In this document: positions 36,481 through 48,299 of the stretch, piece after piece
Layout: each line of letters opens with the position of its first letter
Numbering within the stretch: position 1 is the first letter of the stretch
Source: Topomyia yanbarensis
Taxonomy: Eukaryota; Arthropoda; Insecta; Diptera; Culicidae
Direction: 5' to 3'
Assembly: GCF_030247195.1 (NCBI RefSeq)
Contig: NC_080672.1
Span: 97,846,113 to 97,910,112 of the forward strand
DNA: 64,000 nt
Notes under the pieces: generated by a model
Seen by the model: the letters and a program-made list of their open reading frames with translations, nothing else
Told to the model about the DNA's origin: nothing
The model's database searches: none
Position numbers and translations under genes: made by a program

Positions 36481-37775
36481 TCAAAATCATGAGAAATATT
36501 CAAATTCTCAAAATCATTGAAAATGACTATTTGAAAAATAAGCGGCGCAAAACGCACCTTTGAGGGGTAAAATCCACCACAATGGAGCAATGCAACGCAA
36601 CAACGGGGCAAAATGCTCGATAAACAAGCAAGCAGTTTTGTTTTCTGTCGGGATTTCACAAAAGTTCAATGTAATAATTGGGTTTTCAGAACGATTTTTT
36701 CTGTTTTCGATTAAAACAGCAAAATCAAAGAAGATTAATTAAATTATTTAGATTTTTCATGTATAATGCGTCAGAATAACGAACAATGGTAAAAGTAGTA
36801 ACTGGAATGCACTGATATAATGTTACAACAGCATTTATATGAGCTGTAAATTGTTGCACGAGCCACAATAATTACATGAGAAGAGCACGTTATGGTTTTT
36901 TTGTTTATATTTCCAGCTGCAATTGATTTACGGTTATCAAACTTCGATAGTGTATGTTTACTATGGTGGACTTCTTCCGGCTGGTGTCCCTCTTTTCTAG
37001 AAACTTTCAGCAATTTTCGATATAAGCTCACAGAACAGACATATAAACTAGAACAAGCTTTCCCCAAAAACCTTGTAAACATGTAAATGAAAATACGTTT
37101 AAAATCACCATCGCATACAGGTTTGCATACGTCAATCAGCACTCTAAATTTGCATGCAAGGGCCGTATAGCAATTGCAGGACGATCGTAACGCCAACCAG
37201 TGGCAAGTTGCTACTTGCTGTTGTTATTTCAAAGCGACATTTTATTTCTTACAAAAATTAAAAATTTTACTTGTATGTCAGTTCTCAGTGACATATTTCC
37301 CAGGGATGCGTTTTACCCCATCTTTTCCTACTTCCGAATTTAACCGTGATACTTCCAGATTGAGCCGCTGCATTTGACAATATCCCTTTTCAACCGTTCC
37401 AAACCTTATACATAAGGAACGAGATGATTTCGCATTTTTTTCGTTTGAGCATTTTTCAAACTTTTGAGGCTCTAAAAATTGTGGAGCGATTGGAGGAAGA
37501 CTTTTTCATGAATGAAATGTTTATTCGTGTATAACCCATCGAGAAAATGTTCTACAACACTGTAACGCATGTCTTCATCCCGGAGTAAAAATCGTAAAAT
37601 GAAGAAATCATCGCGAGGATAGTTTTCACGTTTAAGCTAAATTAGCATGACAACAGCAAGCATGCTGGGAATTGAGATCTTTTATAATTTAACGTTATCG
37701 AATCGGCGCTTTTATGAAAACAGTGTTTTATTAATCCGTTAGTACATGAAAACAATATACAATATTGTTAATAAG
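36481..37775. other. no gene recognised
   Basis: A 141-residue Cys-rich minus-strand frame (36771-37196) shows no family signature or splice structure. Nothing else supported. Confidence 0.4.
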
Positions 37776-38145
37776 TTTTTTTATATCGATTATGGAGGAT
37801 AGAGTCTTTTTTGGACCCATCATGTCATTCGTCACTTTTCTGGTTAGAAAAATCTCTACAGTCGCGATTCGCTGGTTGGACACTTTTTAACTGAACCGCT
37901 TTTTAGTTGGACCTCCGCTAGTTGGACCATTGTCCAACTAAAAAGCATCAGAACGCCAAAATCTCAAGTCAAATTTATTTTGACAATCTGACAATATTTA
38001 GCGATGTGAACAGATGCATTTACACAGCCAACATCTCCTTTGGAAAGTTTTTCACATTTGTCAGTCGGTCCTACTACCAGCGAATCACGACTGTAACCCT
38101 ACGTGCTGGATTGGGAATCAAAACCAGGAGAGTTGTCCGCAGGTA
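37776..38145 (-). repeat. SINE interrupted by a MITE
   Basis: 37776-37858 is the 3' half and 38094-38145 the 5' half of the same minus-strand SINE ('ggttagaaaaatctcta' then 'taaccctacgtgc'). They are separated by the TA-flanked element at 37859-38093. Confidence 0.75.
37859..38093. mobile_element. TA-flanked MITE inside a SINE
   Basis: The ends are cagtcgcgattcgctggt and accagcgaatcacgactg, inverted with one mismatch. TA lies at 37857-37858 and 38094-38095. It has a Tc1/mariner/pogo-type target. At 235 bp it is non-coding. Confidence 0.8.
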
Positions 38146-38293
38146 AAAAATGTTGCAATGCTGTATTATTTTTTTATATTTAATTCGATTAACAAAAATC
38201 ATTACAAACTCACAAATCTCGTCAACAGCATGACGGATTGCAAAAAAATCGATCGAGTTTCCTTATTTGTGAGTTGAAGTCACTTTCAAGATC

Positions 38294-38447
38294 GGGGTGG
38301 ATGGTAAATCGTTTGCCTTGTACGCAGCGCACCTGGGTTCGAGTCCCGACCCCGCACATAGGGTTAGAAATTTTTCATAAGATATTTTACTAACTCGAAG
38401 AGGCGAATGACCTTAAGGTTAAAACCACTACAATCGAAATATAAAAA
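38294..38447 (+). repeat. SINE, 5' part shortened
   Basis: B box ggttcgagtcc and the usual tail 'gcgaatgaccttaaggtt' are present. The A-box region is shortened by about 10 bases, so this copy is probably not transcribable. Confidence 0.8.
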
Positions 38448-38629
38448 AATAGGATCTTAATGTTTCATTAAGTTCATTATGAAGTCGAGAACTACTGATA
38501 TTTGTTTTATTCATCAACGATATTGATTCAGATTCGGGTGTTTCATAGCGGCTAAGGAAAGTCCGCCTGATACAACCAAAAACAGCACACGGTAATATTA
38601 CGCGAAACCACAAAGTGATGCCAAACCAA

Positions 38630-39060
38630 TCTCTATGGATCTGGCAGTAACTCAACAACGATCACGGCCAGTATCTCAAAGCCAACAACCAGCACCATCA
38701 TCAAAGAAGCGAACGCCGCAAAAGAAGGATAAATAATAGCGATCCATAAGAAAAAGAAACAAGCAAAGACATCCGACTGCGAACAACAAGAAAGCAAGCA
38801 GTGCCAATAACGACATGAACAAGCACGATAACACGAGGGGAAGCAATCCGACGACCCCCATGATACGACGCACAATGCAGCTTATGCTTCAATATGAAGC
38901 AAAATAATCTCAATACGCAGCAACAAACTACATCAACGAAATAATAAAAAAAATAGTTGTTTTTTTACTTTTTACCTATAGAAACATAAAAGTTCACCGG
39001 CTCAGTTATACTAACGCCCCGAGCCGTGTTAAATAACCAAAAGAAACATTTGGAATCATC
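38630..39060 (+). pseudogene. gag-like ORF1 end and hairpin of a non-LTR element
   Basis: Lys/Gln-rich degenerate coding text parallels the minus strand of 12400-12660 (shared 'caataacgacatgaac'-like and 'gatccgta'-like blocks). It is followed by a hairpin (cggctc...gagccg, 38998-39026) at the position of the hairpin at 12307-12339. ORF2 is absent. Confidence 0.5.
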
Positions 39061-39138
39061 ACGTAGTGATTCATTATGCGGCAAATATGCCGAACAGTAG
39101 CCGTATTTCTTGTTTATGTTATCAATAGTCAAATTGAC

Positions 39139-39363
39139 TTACAGTAAAATCGGATACAAAACGTGAGTCAATGCAACTGGCATTTCACGTGAATCGATCA
39201 TGCGCATCTTGTTGTAGGGAACGAAGTCGATATTAAGTAAACAGTAACTCGAAGAGCGAGGATTTAAACGAGTGGTATGATTTTCCGGAAACTGTTTAGC
39301 TTTTTGGTTTCGTCGACAGCGTTGATATTGTCGCACGTAATCCTGTAACGATGGTGTAGACAT
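39139..39363 (-). CDS. uncertain: 74-codon open frame with a splice donor
   Basis: It begins ATG (MSTPSLQDYVRQYQRCRRN), and a good donor, gtaagt, overlaps the final codon. The amino-acid composition looks protein-like (basic, Tyr/Arg-rich), but I do not recognise the family and see no partner exon downstream. It abuts an RTE-type fragment on the other strand, so it may be part of a transposon. Evidence is weak. Confidence 0.25.
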   Translation of the reverse strand: MSTPSLQDYVRQYQRCRRNQKAKQFPENHTTRLNPRSSSYCLLNIDFVPYNKMRMIDSREMPVALTHVLYPILL

Positions 39364-39870
39364 ATCTGGTTGAATGTTGAAACAAAGCGAATTAAAATGG
39401 CCATAAATGCGTCAAACACAAAGTATACGAGAGCAATAGGTTCGAAGGAATTACGCCCCCCGCAGAGTATATCGATTGATGGCGACGATATCGAAGTGGT
39501 TGATGAGTTCGTGTATTTGGGTTCACTGGTGATCACCAGTAGAGAAATACACAGACGTATTTAAACTTGTTTTTCCTACGGGCTTCGAAAAACCCTTCAG
39601 TCGAACAAAGTACGCTACCACACGAAGCTGGTATCTCCAATCTATCATTAGAACGGTTGTCCGCTACTGCCACGAAACCTGGACTACGATGGAGGACAAC
39701 CAACGCGCTCTTTGTGTTTTCTAATGAAAGTTGCCACGATTTACAGTGGGGGACAGATGGAAGACGGAATATGAACCACCACGAATTACAACTGTTGTTT
39801 AGAGAACCATCCATAGCGACAATGGGGTGGCTGCAGAGGGGGGCTTCTCGAAACTAATCCAACGACGCAA
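39364..39870 (+). pseudogene. RTE-type non-LTR reverse transcriptase fragment
   Basis: IDGDDIEVVDEFVYLGSLV (39472-) and REIHRRI are typical of the RT C-terminal part of mosquito RTE-like elements. They are followed in shifted frames by text matching the usual 'ETWTM...RRRMNHEL' end. Several frame changes and no start, so it is dead. Confidence 0.7.
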
Positions 39871-40529
39871 GGTAGATCGACCAAGTTGTTTAGGGGACTT
39901 GAGGAATTGTCATGCCTTGTGAAGCAGGCGACAAACTGCCATGGACCGAGTGAACTTGAGACGACTTCTTACCACAGTAAAGGATAGCACGAGCGTAGAC
40001 TGATTAATTAGTACGAATGTCGAAAGGATGATAAGCGTCGTGACCAACGTTTGTAATCTATAATTTGCAAAGGATCAAACGTCCGTTGTCTCAGTTGTTC
40101 GCTTGACACAGCAAGGGCTAGGTCGATGATACTCCATTCGCGATTAGCATCGTCTAAAGGCCCTTCAGCTACCTTGACTTAGTGACACCTCTTTTATGTA
40201 GCCTTCTACCCAGTGGATTAGGACGTGTCTGTTACTTAAATCACTGGTCACTGGTACCATGGCTTCTAGGCTGGTTGTTACTTCCGGAAACAGGCAATAT
40301 GTATACTATTCTCGACTTCATAATGAACTTAATGAAAAAGGTTTGGGATCTTGAACCTTTTTTTCTGGATGATTCTTGCAAACCATTTTACGAAATGATT
40401 TTTTCCCTCACAAAATAATACTATACTTAAAGTGTTCAGAAGTTCCGGATTAGGCTTTGCAGTGTCGGATTTCGAGGTCTTGTCCCAGCATTTACCAAAA
40501 TGCTGATTTTTATTTCAAAATGCTCATAT
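39871..40529. other. no gene recognised
   Basis: Probably a continuation of retrotransposon debris to about 40200. Nothing further supported. Confidence 0.4.
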
Positions 40530-40789
40530 GGGACCATTCATAAATTGCGTAACGCGTTTAGGGCGGGGAGGGGGTACGACAATTTGTGAAATGTTGTGAC
40601 ATATGGGGGAGGGAGAGTAAGCTAGATTGTTACATGACATGTTTTTATTGAATAAAAAAAACAACTCGAAATATTTGTTACGTAACAGGGGAGGGGGGAT
40701 AAAGAAATTTGTGACAATTTGTTACATGGAGGAAGGGGGGGGAGTCAATTTTGGGTAATTTTCGCGTTATGTAATTTATGAATGGTCCC
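40530..40789. mobile_element. TIR MITE (GGGACCATTC family), copy 2
   Basis: Long inverted ends: GGGACCATTCATAAATT...AATTTATGAATGGTCCC, with imperfect palindromy further in. 'tat' lies on both sides. It is the complete version of the element at 721-1150. Confidence 0.85.
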
Positions 40790-42054
40790 TATTGTACAAA
40801 AAATCTCATACAAGTTTTGAGTTTTGCTAATCAATCTTCGCACTACGTGGATAACGTGCAAATTGAGTCAATTTATTCTAATTGTCACGGTACCCTTTTT
40901 GACTTATAATATGAGCCAGGTCACGAATTCTTACGAAAAATTCCGCAGTCTTACACAAGTTGTGCAAATATTTGCGAAACGTACATCTTTAATAGGTTTC
41001 TTGAGCGTGTCCCGCAATCGTCCTGAAAACATCTGGTCACTTTAACGACCATCTATGCGTCATGGCTAGGAGTAGCATGACTAGCATAACACGAAATTCG
41101 TCATATTGGGCGATACAAGCATCATTACGCATGTACGCTCATTTGCATTTTCAGGTAGAACCCTGTAGGTGCTAAGGAATAGATGTTTCATTACTCGATT
41201 CTTGCTTCCATTTTCACCGGTTCGAATAGGAACAAAAAAGCTTACTTCAGTCTAGAGAAGTATAAATAGTGGAATAATTTTCACCCTGTTTTACTCTGGA
41301 GTACTTCCTGTTTCTCCTGCTAGTGCAACAAACCTATTAATTTCGTAAAGTCGCAAATCACACACCCTTCTATATTATTGGCTGTAGCGATTCTCGTAGC
41401 GTCGTACCCTCACCAATCGGTCGATTCTATGCTTAAACATGTCGCAAGGTCAATGCTAATTTCTAGGAGCTAAGATTATATCAAGTTATATTTATTGAGA
41501 CTTTCTGCCATTTGATTGCCGGTAGCATGAATAAATATTTTGATATGGCGAGCCTATCGACTCGCATAAATAGCTAATCGTATGTATCGCTTTGGTCACG
41601 CAATAACAACGGATAGCTCTGAAAATTAAAATTCTTATTTGATACAACGGTTCATTTATAACGATGAACGAGGTCAGATGAGCAATTGACATTGAAGGCG
41701 TATATCTAATCGAGTTGCTTCATCGAACAAAACTAAACTTTTTGAAAGTATCAAACGAGTAGTTATTACGATATGGATCAGGCAAATCCTTGTTTTTTGT
41801 CTATTATAGTTATGCTGAGTAGCTAGACGGGTGAAGGCATTTTAAAGTTTCATAAAAAGAATCTCTGCCTAAAAAGAATAGGAGAAATATTTATCCATGA
41901 TTCCCCAAAACGTTTGCTCGATCCGAACAGATCACATCGAGCCGAAAATGCTACACAGCATTTCTAGCCGGTGTGATTGGTTGAGTAAAATCATAATAAG
42001 ATAAGACGCCATCCCGAGCAGTACCTGGACAGTTTGAGCTGATATTAGATATAT
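40790..42054. other. no gene recognised
   Basis: AT-rich. 'agtataaatagtgg' near 41269 is a TATA-like string, but no coding exon follows it. Confidence 0.4.
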
Positions 42055-42860
42055 GTGTTAGTGCTACTTACAGATTTCATTTCAGTGGTAGTATGTGCCT
42101 CATTACCTCTTTTAAAACTCGCGCTGTTTCAATACGTATTGTCGCGCTTATAATAAAATCTCACATTGCGGGCGTCTGAAAGGCGCATCAAATATAGCCG
42201 CAGTTGCTCCGCAAGCAGATTTCAGTGGAGCTTTATTTTTCTGCCAGCTGTGTGCTTTTCGAAAGCTTCAAGGAAAAAGCTGCCTATACATTTATATAGG
42301 CGGCTGTCACGCGCCTATCTCAATTGAGCTTTCATATAATCGCATATCGAGCGATTATCCTGCAAGGCACAATACGAAATTGTAGCTTACCGCTGCTCAT
42401 CTATTCCAGCATTTCGACACCGTCGGTTGATCGTCTCGTGGAATCGGAATCCCCTTCATCAAATCCGCCATATCCTTTGGAACTCGCATATGAGACGCGC
42501 AAGGAGCTCTACTGGCACGAACACTAGCAATCTGAAGCGAAAAAGACATAATATACCATTTTATACATATTTCCTTTTGATCAATCAAGGCTGTCTGCCG
42601 ATTCTAATGCATAAACGTGAATGATGTGACCATCAAGAATACGTGAGACAACCTTTATTGACCCTCTTCGACACCAGTTTGGTTTTATCAACCCGTAACG
42701 CAGGTGGCGGCGTGAAAACTGCCAGAGGTGGAGAGCGGTTTGAAGCAGCATCTAATGTTGCTCCAAATGCATCTGTTCTGACTATCTTCGATAATTCCAT
42801 CGAGTCTAGTTTGCATACCTTACACAATTAGACTCACTGTTCTCCTTTCACCCACATGGT
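42055..42860. repeat. low-copy duplicated unit, copy 2
   Basis: Partner of 35560-36480. It carries about 268 bp (42121-42388) not in copy 1. That insert has weak inverted ends around 'cgtattgt'. On the minus strand, 42397-42588 and 42633-42827 are open with protein-like composition (RVPKDMADLMKGIPIPRDDQ). The equivalent frames in copy 1 are broken. Confidence 0.7.
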
Positions 42861-43211
42861 GCCAATACTGTTTCGTAACAAATAACCTTTTCAATAGTTG
42901 AGCCGTGTTCAGATAAGTCGATAGCTTTTCCAACCATGTTTGTATGATTCGGATTATGATTATTAAATGGATCAAATGAATCTCTTCATTTGTAGTTTGT
43001 TAAAGGTTTTATGTAAATTAGGCGGAGGTACAGCTGAAGACAAGGACTTTATATACTCGCTTCAACTTTACCAGAATACCTCCTTAAACTACTAAAAATA
43101 CAAGTGACTAGGTGCCAAACATAATATTATTTTTTCCCAACATTTATCCTTACACGTGCGGTTTATATCAACACTATAATAAATTCAATGTTAATTTTTA
43201 ATACTATTCAA
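42861..43211. other. 3' flank of MRGBP; nothing supported
   Basis: AT-rich spacer. No convincing poly(A) signal for the minus-strand gene was singled out. Confidence 0.4.
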
Positions 43212-43859
43212 CTAAATGCGCCTTCGTTTGGTTATTTGTACGCCCTGTGGTGTACTAGGACTGCCAGCATTTGGCTCAAGCGACATCGATCCTCGGGTAC
43301 GTTTTTGTGGCCGCTTGGGCGTATTATCTGCAACTTCAGCCTTCATCTTTGCTGACTTACTGTCCTTTTCTTTGTCGTTTTGCTTATCCTTTTCCTTGTC
43401 CAACTGTTCCTTGTCTTTGACTGTGAGTACAATTTTCGGTCATAAGTTGCATCCATTATAATTAATTTAACTATAGCTACCTGATTTCGTAACTGATTCT
43501 GGCTTGACTTCGGATTTTTTGTTCTCTTCCGCGCTCTGCTCTTCAACTGATTTTTGTTTGATCGCCAGAGAGAAATCTGTTTCCGGTAGGCAGAAATCGG
43601 ACTCCTCATTGGGGAACGGAAGTTGCTCCTGTTCGTTCAGCGCTTTGAGATTGTACATTGTTTTAAGATGAGACCACACCGCATCGCTATTGATTTCCCG
43701 ATTCAGTGCCTTCGAGAGCCGCTCCACGACACATACAATAAAAAAGTGACGATTTATTCCAATCGGTTTTAGACCGTCCATGGCGAAAAAGAGCTGAATT
43801 TCCTCCTCCGGTGACCACTCGGTGCATTCACTGTCCGTTTTTTCCTTTACCGTTGCCAT
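43212..43859 (-). CDS. MRGBP: MRG-binding protein (NuA4/TIP60 subunit)
   Basis: Small nuclear subunit of the NuA4/TIP60 histone acetyltransferase complex that binds MRG15 (yeast Eaf7 family). Exons are 43481-43859 and 43212-43420 with a 60-bp GT-AG intron in phase 1. The product is 195 residues (human 204). Conserved motifs are WSPEEEIQLFFAMDGLKPIG, NRHFFIVCVVERLS, VWSHLKTMYNLKAL and LPFPNEESDFCLPE (about residues 14-95), then a charged Lys/Glu linker and the family's basic C-terminus TKRRRI. I chose ATG 43859 for its better context (G at -3 and G at +4). An in-frame ATG four codons upstream (43871) would give MIDV first. No defects seen. Confidence 0.93.
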
Positions 43860-46800
43860 TACATCGATCATCCGCAAAGGATGCACTACAAAATAGTTTT
43901 TTCGATAGGCCTTTCAAAAATTTTATTTAATATTGATTCAACGGCCGGAAAGTTTTGCTACTGTTTATAAACCAACCAAAATATTACAAGACAGCAGGCG
44001 CATAGTTTCTTTTATTATAGGTTGCCTCATTTTAGCGTGCGGGTGCTGTCCTGTTGTGGAAGAATTCCCGGGAATTAGGTTTATTAATTTAAGAGTACTT
44101 ATTCAAAAGGTTCTAAGTGACATTCAGTTTGAAGTGTAAGAAACGAGGTTAAAGTTTCAGGGATTTAAAACAAATCCCTATTTGAGAGCAATAATGAAGA
44201 CTTTTTTCATTAGGTCCAATCTGCAAATGAGGGCATCATCTGATTCGCTTTCGATTATTACTGCAAACACATATAACTTTGTCAACATTTTATCAGTATA
44301 TCCTGCAAATCTAATGTTTGTGCTTACTATGGAAAAAGTTTAAAGTTGTTCCGAACAGAATTTTACAATAGCGATTACCCTACAAACTTTAATAAAATAA
44401 ATATTATATTTTTTACTTTTTTATTTCGATTATATGTAGTCACATTTTCTTTTTTACATTTCAATGACATTCAATTAGCTAGAGATTACTGAGTAGGGAA
44501 AATTTGGAGCCATAGTACTCAAGTGAGAGCAAGGGTGTGAGCTATTCAGATCGGAAAACTAGTGGTGGCAGGGTCATTAGAACAGACTTAATACAATAAA
44601 TTCTGCATGAATGACCTTTATAAGTGGAAGGCTTGGTATAGTAATAAGCATAGTCATCATGACCAAGGCCTGTTTGTAATGAATAGAAAATTGTGATTTT
44701 TACATTTTTGACAAGTTTTTGAAAAGGAGATATCGTTGCTGTTTTTGAGAAGACGCAGGTCAATATAACTAGATGGATGGATAGTAATGGGTTAAAGCGA
44801 GCTTCAGCCAATTTAGCATTTGTAAATTCATCAAGCTTTTCTTAGTTTATTTATGATACACATTTTTTTTTGTTAAAATAATAATCGTCGCTGATGATTT
44901 CAACAACCTCATCTTAGTGTCTTTTTTCTGGTTTCAAGCTTACCTAAAAACCCAATACATTTATGATTTCAAGACGTCGAGGTTCATTTGTCAAATTAAA
45001 TTGAAGTATCTACTCGCCCAGCGCAATATTATTAAGCAAAACCAACTCTACACAAAGAAAATTTTTTTGGTAAAAGAGTGTTCCCTAATAAACATCTTAT
45101 GATCCAAGAGCCTAACGACCTGTTCAGGGTATAATCCAAACAATATGTGGAATCGTTGGAATATATGGGTTAAAGTTCGCGTATATTTTTTTTATTAGGG
45201 TTCCGCTCTTAGCAAAAAACAACCAACTCCTACTATTAGCACAAAGAAAAGACATCTATGATCGAACAAAAATATTTAAAAAACGTGTGTGAACATTTGA
45301 ATTAATATACGTTAAACACTATCGCAGCCACATTAACTTATCCCAACTATCCGTTAAATCCATTCCGGAACCGGTTCGAAATCCTGAATGGATTCAGTAT
45401 GGAATGTTGCTCAAAGAAAACAACTGATTCCGACTCAATCGGTTGATGCATTTGAGCTGGAATCCATACTGGAAGACCGAACCGGTTCCGGACTAGTTTG
45501 ACTGGGTAGAGGAATAACCGCTGTCAATTCAGTCGAACTCAGCCACAAAAACATGACGACAGTAGCGCACCTGGTTTGGATATCCCAACTACCTTCGAAA
45601 CCGTTTGAGATTTTTACGCAAGTTGAATGCTGAAGATGGACGTCTGTTCTCTGTGCTACTAGGTTGAAAGCAAAACTTTTTAAATAATCAAGAATAACAA
45701 TCAAAATAAAAGTTTTCCTTTTAAGCTGATGAAGAATAGTAATCAAAACAAATTTTTTTTGTCAACTAAGAGTATGTTGTTTTTTGCTAAGAGTTTAAAA
45801 TTTTTTATTTTTCCAATATTTTTTTTCTGTGTGTAAGTACTGCATTCCACTGCGAAAACTTCTGTTTCGTAAGACTTAGAAAGTGATTCTTATTGTATTG
45901 AAGTTAGTATATTTAGTGTTCAGGGGGTTTCTCATTGGAAAAGATGGTGTTACCGGGTTTAGTGTCTAGATCCAACTAACCCCTTTTATTCACGATCGTG
46001 CCTAATGAGCCAATAGTGTACTCATCGTTTTTCAGTCATATCAATATATACTCAGAGGTGGGTATAATTATTAGCTTTACATGCATGTGTGGACACATTA
46101 GGCTGCTCATATTTGGCAACTAAATACCTTCCTGGCAGGGACTCAACCATACGATGGCTTTTGAGATCATCGCTTTAACGTAATATCAGCTTATTAATAT
46201 ATTGTGCAGAGAACAAATAGCCGGAAAAGTAATTATAACAATGACGCTTGTTATATTTAAGGTAAATGAACATTTTTTAAAATTTTATTTTTCATATTGA
46301 TTCAGACTATTCTATACTAAGTTTTAAGGTGACAAATATTTTTGCGGTGAGGATGTTCCAATTGTCATAAATATCAACAGCACAGTTAAGTGGTATTCTA
46401 TTTTTCTAGTACATTTACAATACAGAAATTTAGCATTACCGATTGTATAGTTACTGCTACTTTGGCAAGTAGTTCCAACAACAACGAAATTCGGGACAAA
46501 GATGCTATCGTTTTGCTCTCAGTGCATGGTTTGATTGCATTTAGTAGTGTCAGTGATATCAGAATCAATCGATTTACGTCAAACCGTTCGTTCAGTTCCC
46601 ATTGAATCGTGTGAACGCTATGGCGTCTACCCGTTGTGCTTCTGGGTTGTTTACTTATTGGCTCTTAAGCGTGAAACTTATCTGCTCGATGTGCCAATTC
46701 TTTATTGGTAGCAGTCAAATGATGATGAAATTATTTTCTTGCATTGATGATATTGGATGGTTGTTTTATTTAAATTGTTTTAGGATAAACATGACATAGT

Positions 46801-47641
46801 TTTACAAAAAAAAATGCAAGTTATAAGAAAACATTTGTTTTTTTCGTTTGACTTCAAAACATTTAGTCGAAATCGATATTTTATTGCGATTTATTGAGAT
46901 CCAGAATTATTTTGGTATTTTTGAAGTCAGGTTTGTTGTTTTGCATAAGAAAAATGTATACCTAAAATTTGGATTTATCAGTGGACCTCGACCTCGACGT
47001 CAACATATCAAATTTAATCAAGAGATTTTCGCCCACTATCATAACTTCTATTGAGAATTCAATCTCGGAATTTCATTTTAGTATAAACTGAAACCGGAAG
47101 TACAAATTCTTACTGATGCAACTAAAAAGTTACCATCTATACATTTTCCAGAGGTAGGAAACTTATTTTCGTCATCAATATTACTTTTCATTACAAGAAA
47201 TAATATTCCGTTAGAATATTGATTGGGTTTATAAAAACATCATCATTTGACCTCTCGCGCCATCTTGCGATCTACATCCAGCTTTGGGTCGAGAATTTTT
47301 GGTTTCGAACATTGGCAAACCGTGTGTTCTGCCACATCTATTAATACGACACAAGACGGATACAGGTGTGCTCATTTTTTTCTATGTGTGAGTGCAGTTG
47401 TCATTTTTCTTTGAAGAAACCGAAAAAACAAGAGGATATGAAGAAGAAAAGCACAAACAAATGACGTAGTGGGCCTTTCTGTTGCCATAAGTTTTGTTTC
47501 GGTTCGGTCATAGTTAATTTAATCGGTTTTTAGGGATAAAAGTGTCCCTAAGTGTTCTAATCGGTAGATCCGATGTGAAGCTCGGCCTTTTCTCACTTTT
47601 CATCGTGCGCCAATGAATTAGGATGCTCGTTCGGATGTCTA
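43860..47641. other. intergenic, repeat-derived
   Basis: 44035-44370 matches 48950-49400 in inverted orientation. 44505-44600 is related to the 5070/16125 family. About 45340-45500 has the palindromic 'ggaaccggttc' type of text, including 'gaaccggttcc' at 45478, typical of a dispersed repeat. The frame at 46390-46605 has no domain. No gene recognised. Confidence 0.5.
44035..44370 (+). repeat. dispersed repeat, inverted partner of 48950-49400
   Basis: 'ggttctaagtgacattcag' and 'gaaacgaggttaaagtttca', then 'aaatccctatt', appear in reverse complement around 49200-49290. Both contain 'ttcccggga'. It lies just upstream of MRGBP. Confidence 0.65.
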
Positions 47642-47984
47642 CACGCAACCGTAAAATAACCTACAGAATAAGTTCTTTTAACATAAATTTAGGTACTTTT
47701 GAGTTGCGCGTCGCTTTCGCATTTATTAGTGTTGTCGAAAACAAAACGAGGGATTTGACTCAGTCGAGGTCTTCCGTTCAGTAAGGTATTTTTGAGTTGT
47801 TTGGGGTATACTCAAAATTAGGTAAATTCCACTTAAATTTAAGTAAACTCAAGGTTGAGTTATGATTTTTGCCGTAGTTAAATGGAAACTACCTTCAACA
47901 CGGTTTACCTAATTTTACCGTCCTGCACGATACCACAAGATTGAGACAAAAGTACTCAATTTTAGGTGGTTTTTCGGTTGCGTG
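47642..47984. mobile_element. TIR MITE (CACGCAACCG ends)
   Basis: Starts CACGCAACCG and ends CGGTTGCGTG, with imperfect inverted sequence continuing inward. 'cta' lies on both sides (47639-47641 and 47985-47987). A reverse-oriented fragment of the same family is at 63255-63450. Confidence 0.75.
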
Positions 47985-47987
47985 CTA

Positions 47988-48295
47988 AGGGCAGATCACT
48001 CTAGAAATGTATAATAAATTTGCATCAAATTAGAAAAAATGCATTTAATTTCCATTTTTGCATCAACTTTGCACTCCCTCGTAGAAAAAATTGTTTAGCA
48101 AACGTCCTACGCTGATTCACTTTGTTCGATGTTTTGTTGAATGTAGGGCTAATTTTTTGTAGGGTTTTGACGTCTTACACGCAAAGCAAAATATATTGCA
48201 CGCAACGCAAAATACATTACGAATTTCTATTTTGATGGAAAGAAATGCATTTAATTTAGCTGATTTTTAAAAATGCATCACAAGTAATCTGCCCC
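47988..48295. mobile_element. TA-flanked MITE (GGGCAGATYACT ends)
   Basis: Inverted ends gggcagatcact and agtaatctgccc (11 of 12 match), with TA at 47986-47987 and 48296-48297. It directly abuts the previous MITE. Confidence 0.7.
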
Positions 48296-48299
48296 TAGG

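Noticed and set aside
36771..37196. 141-residue Cys-rich minus-strand frame as a secreted peptide gene
   Set aside because: No signal peptide at the start, irregular cysteines and no paralogue.
46390..47054. Small genes between MRGBP and Nup85
   Set aside because: Short frames with no domain, start context or splice structure.
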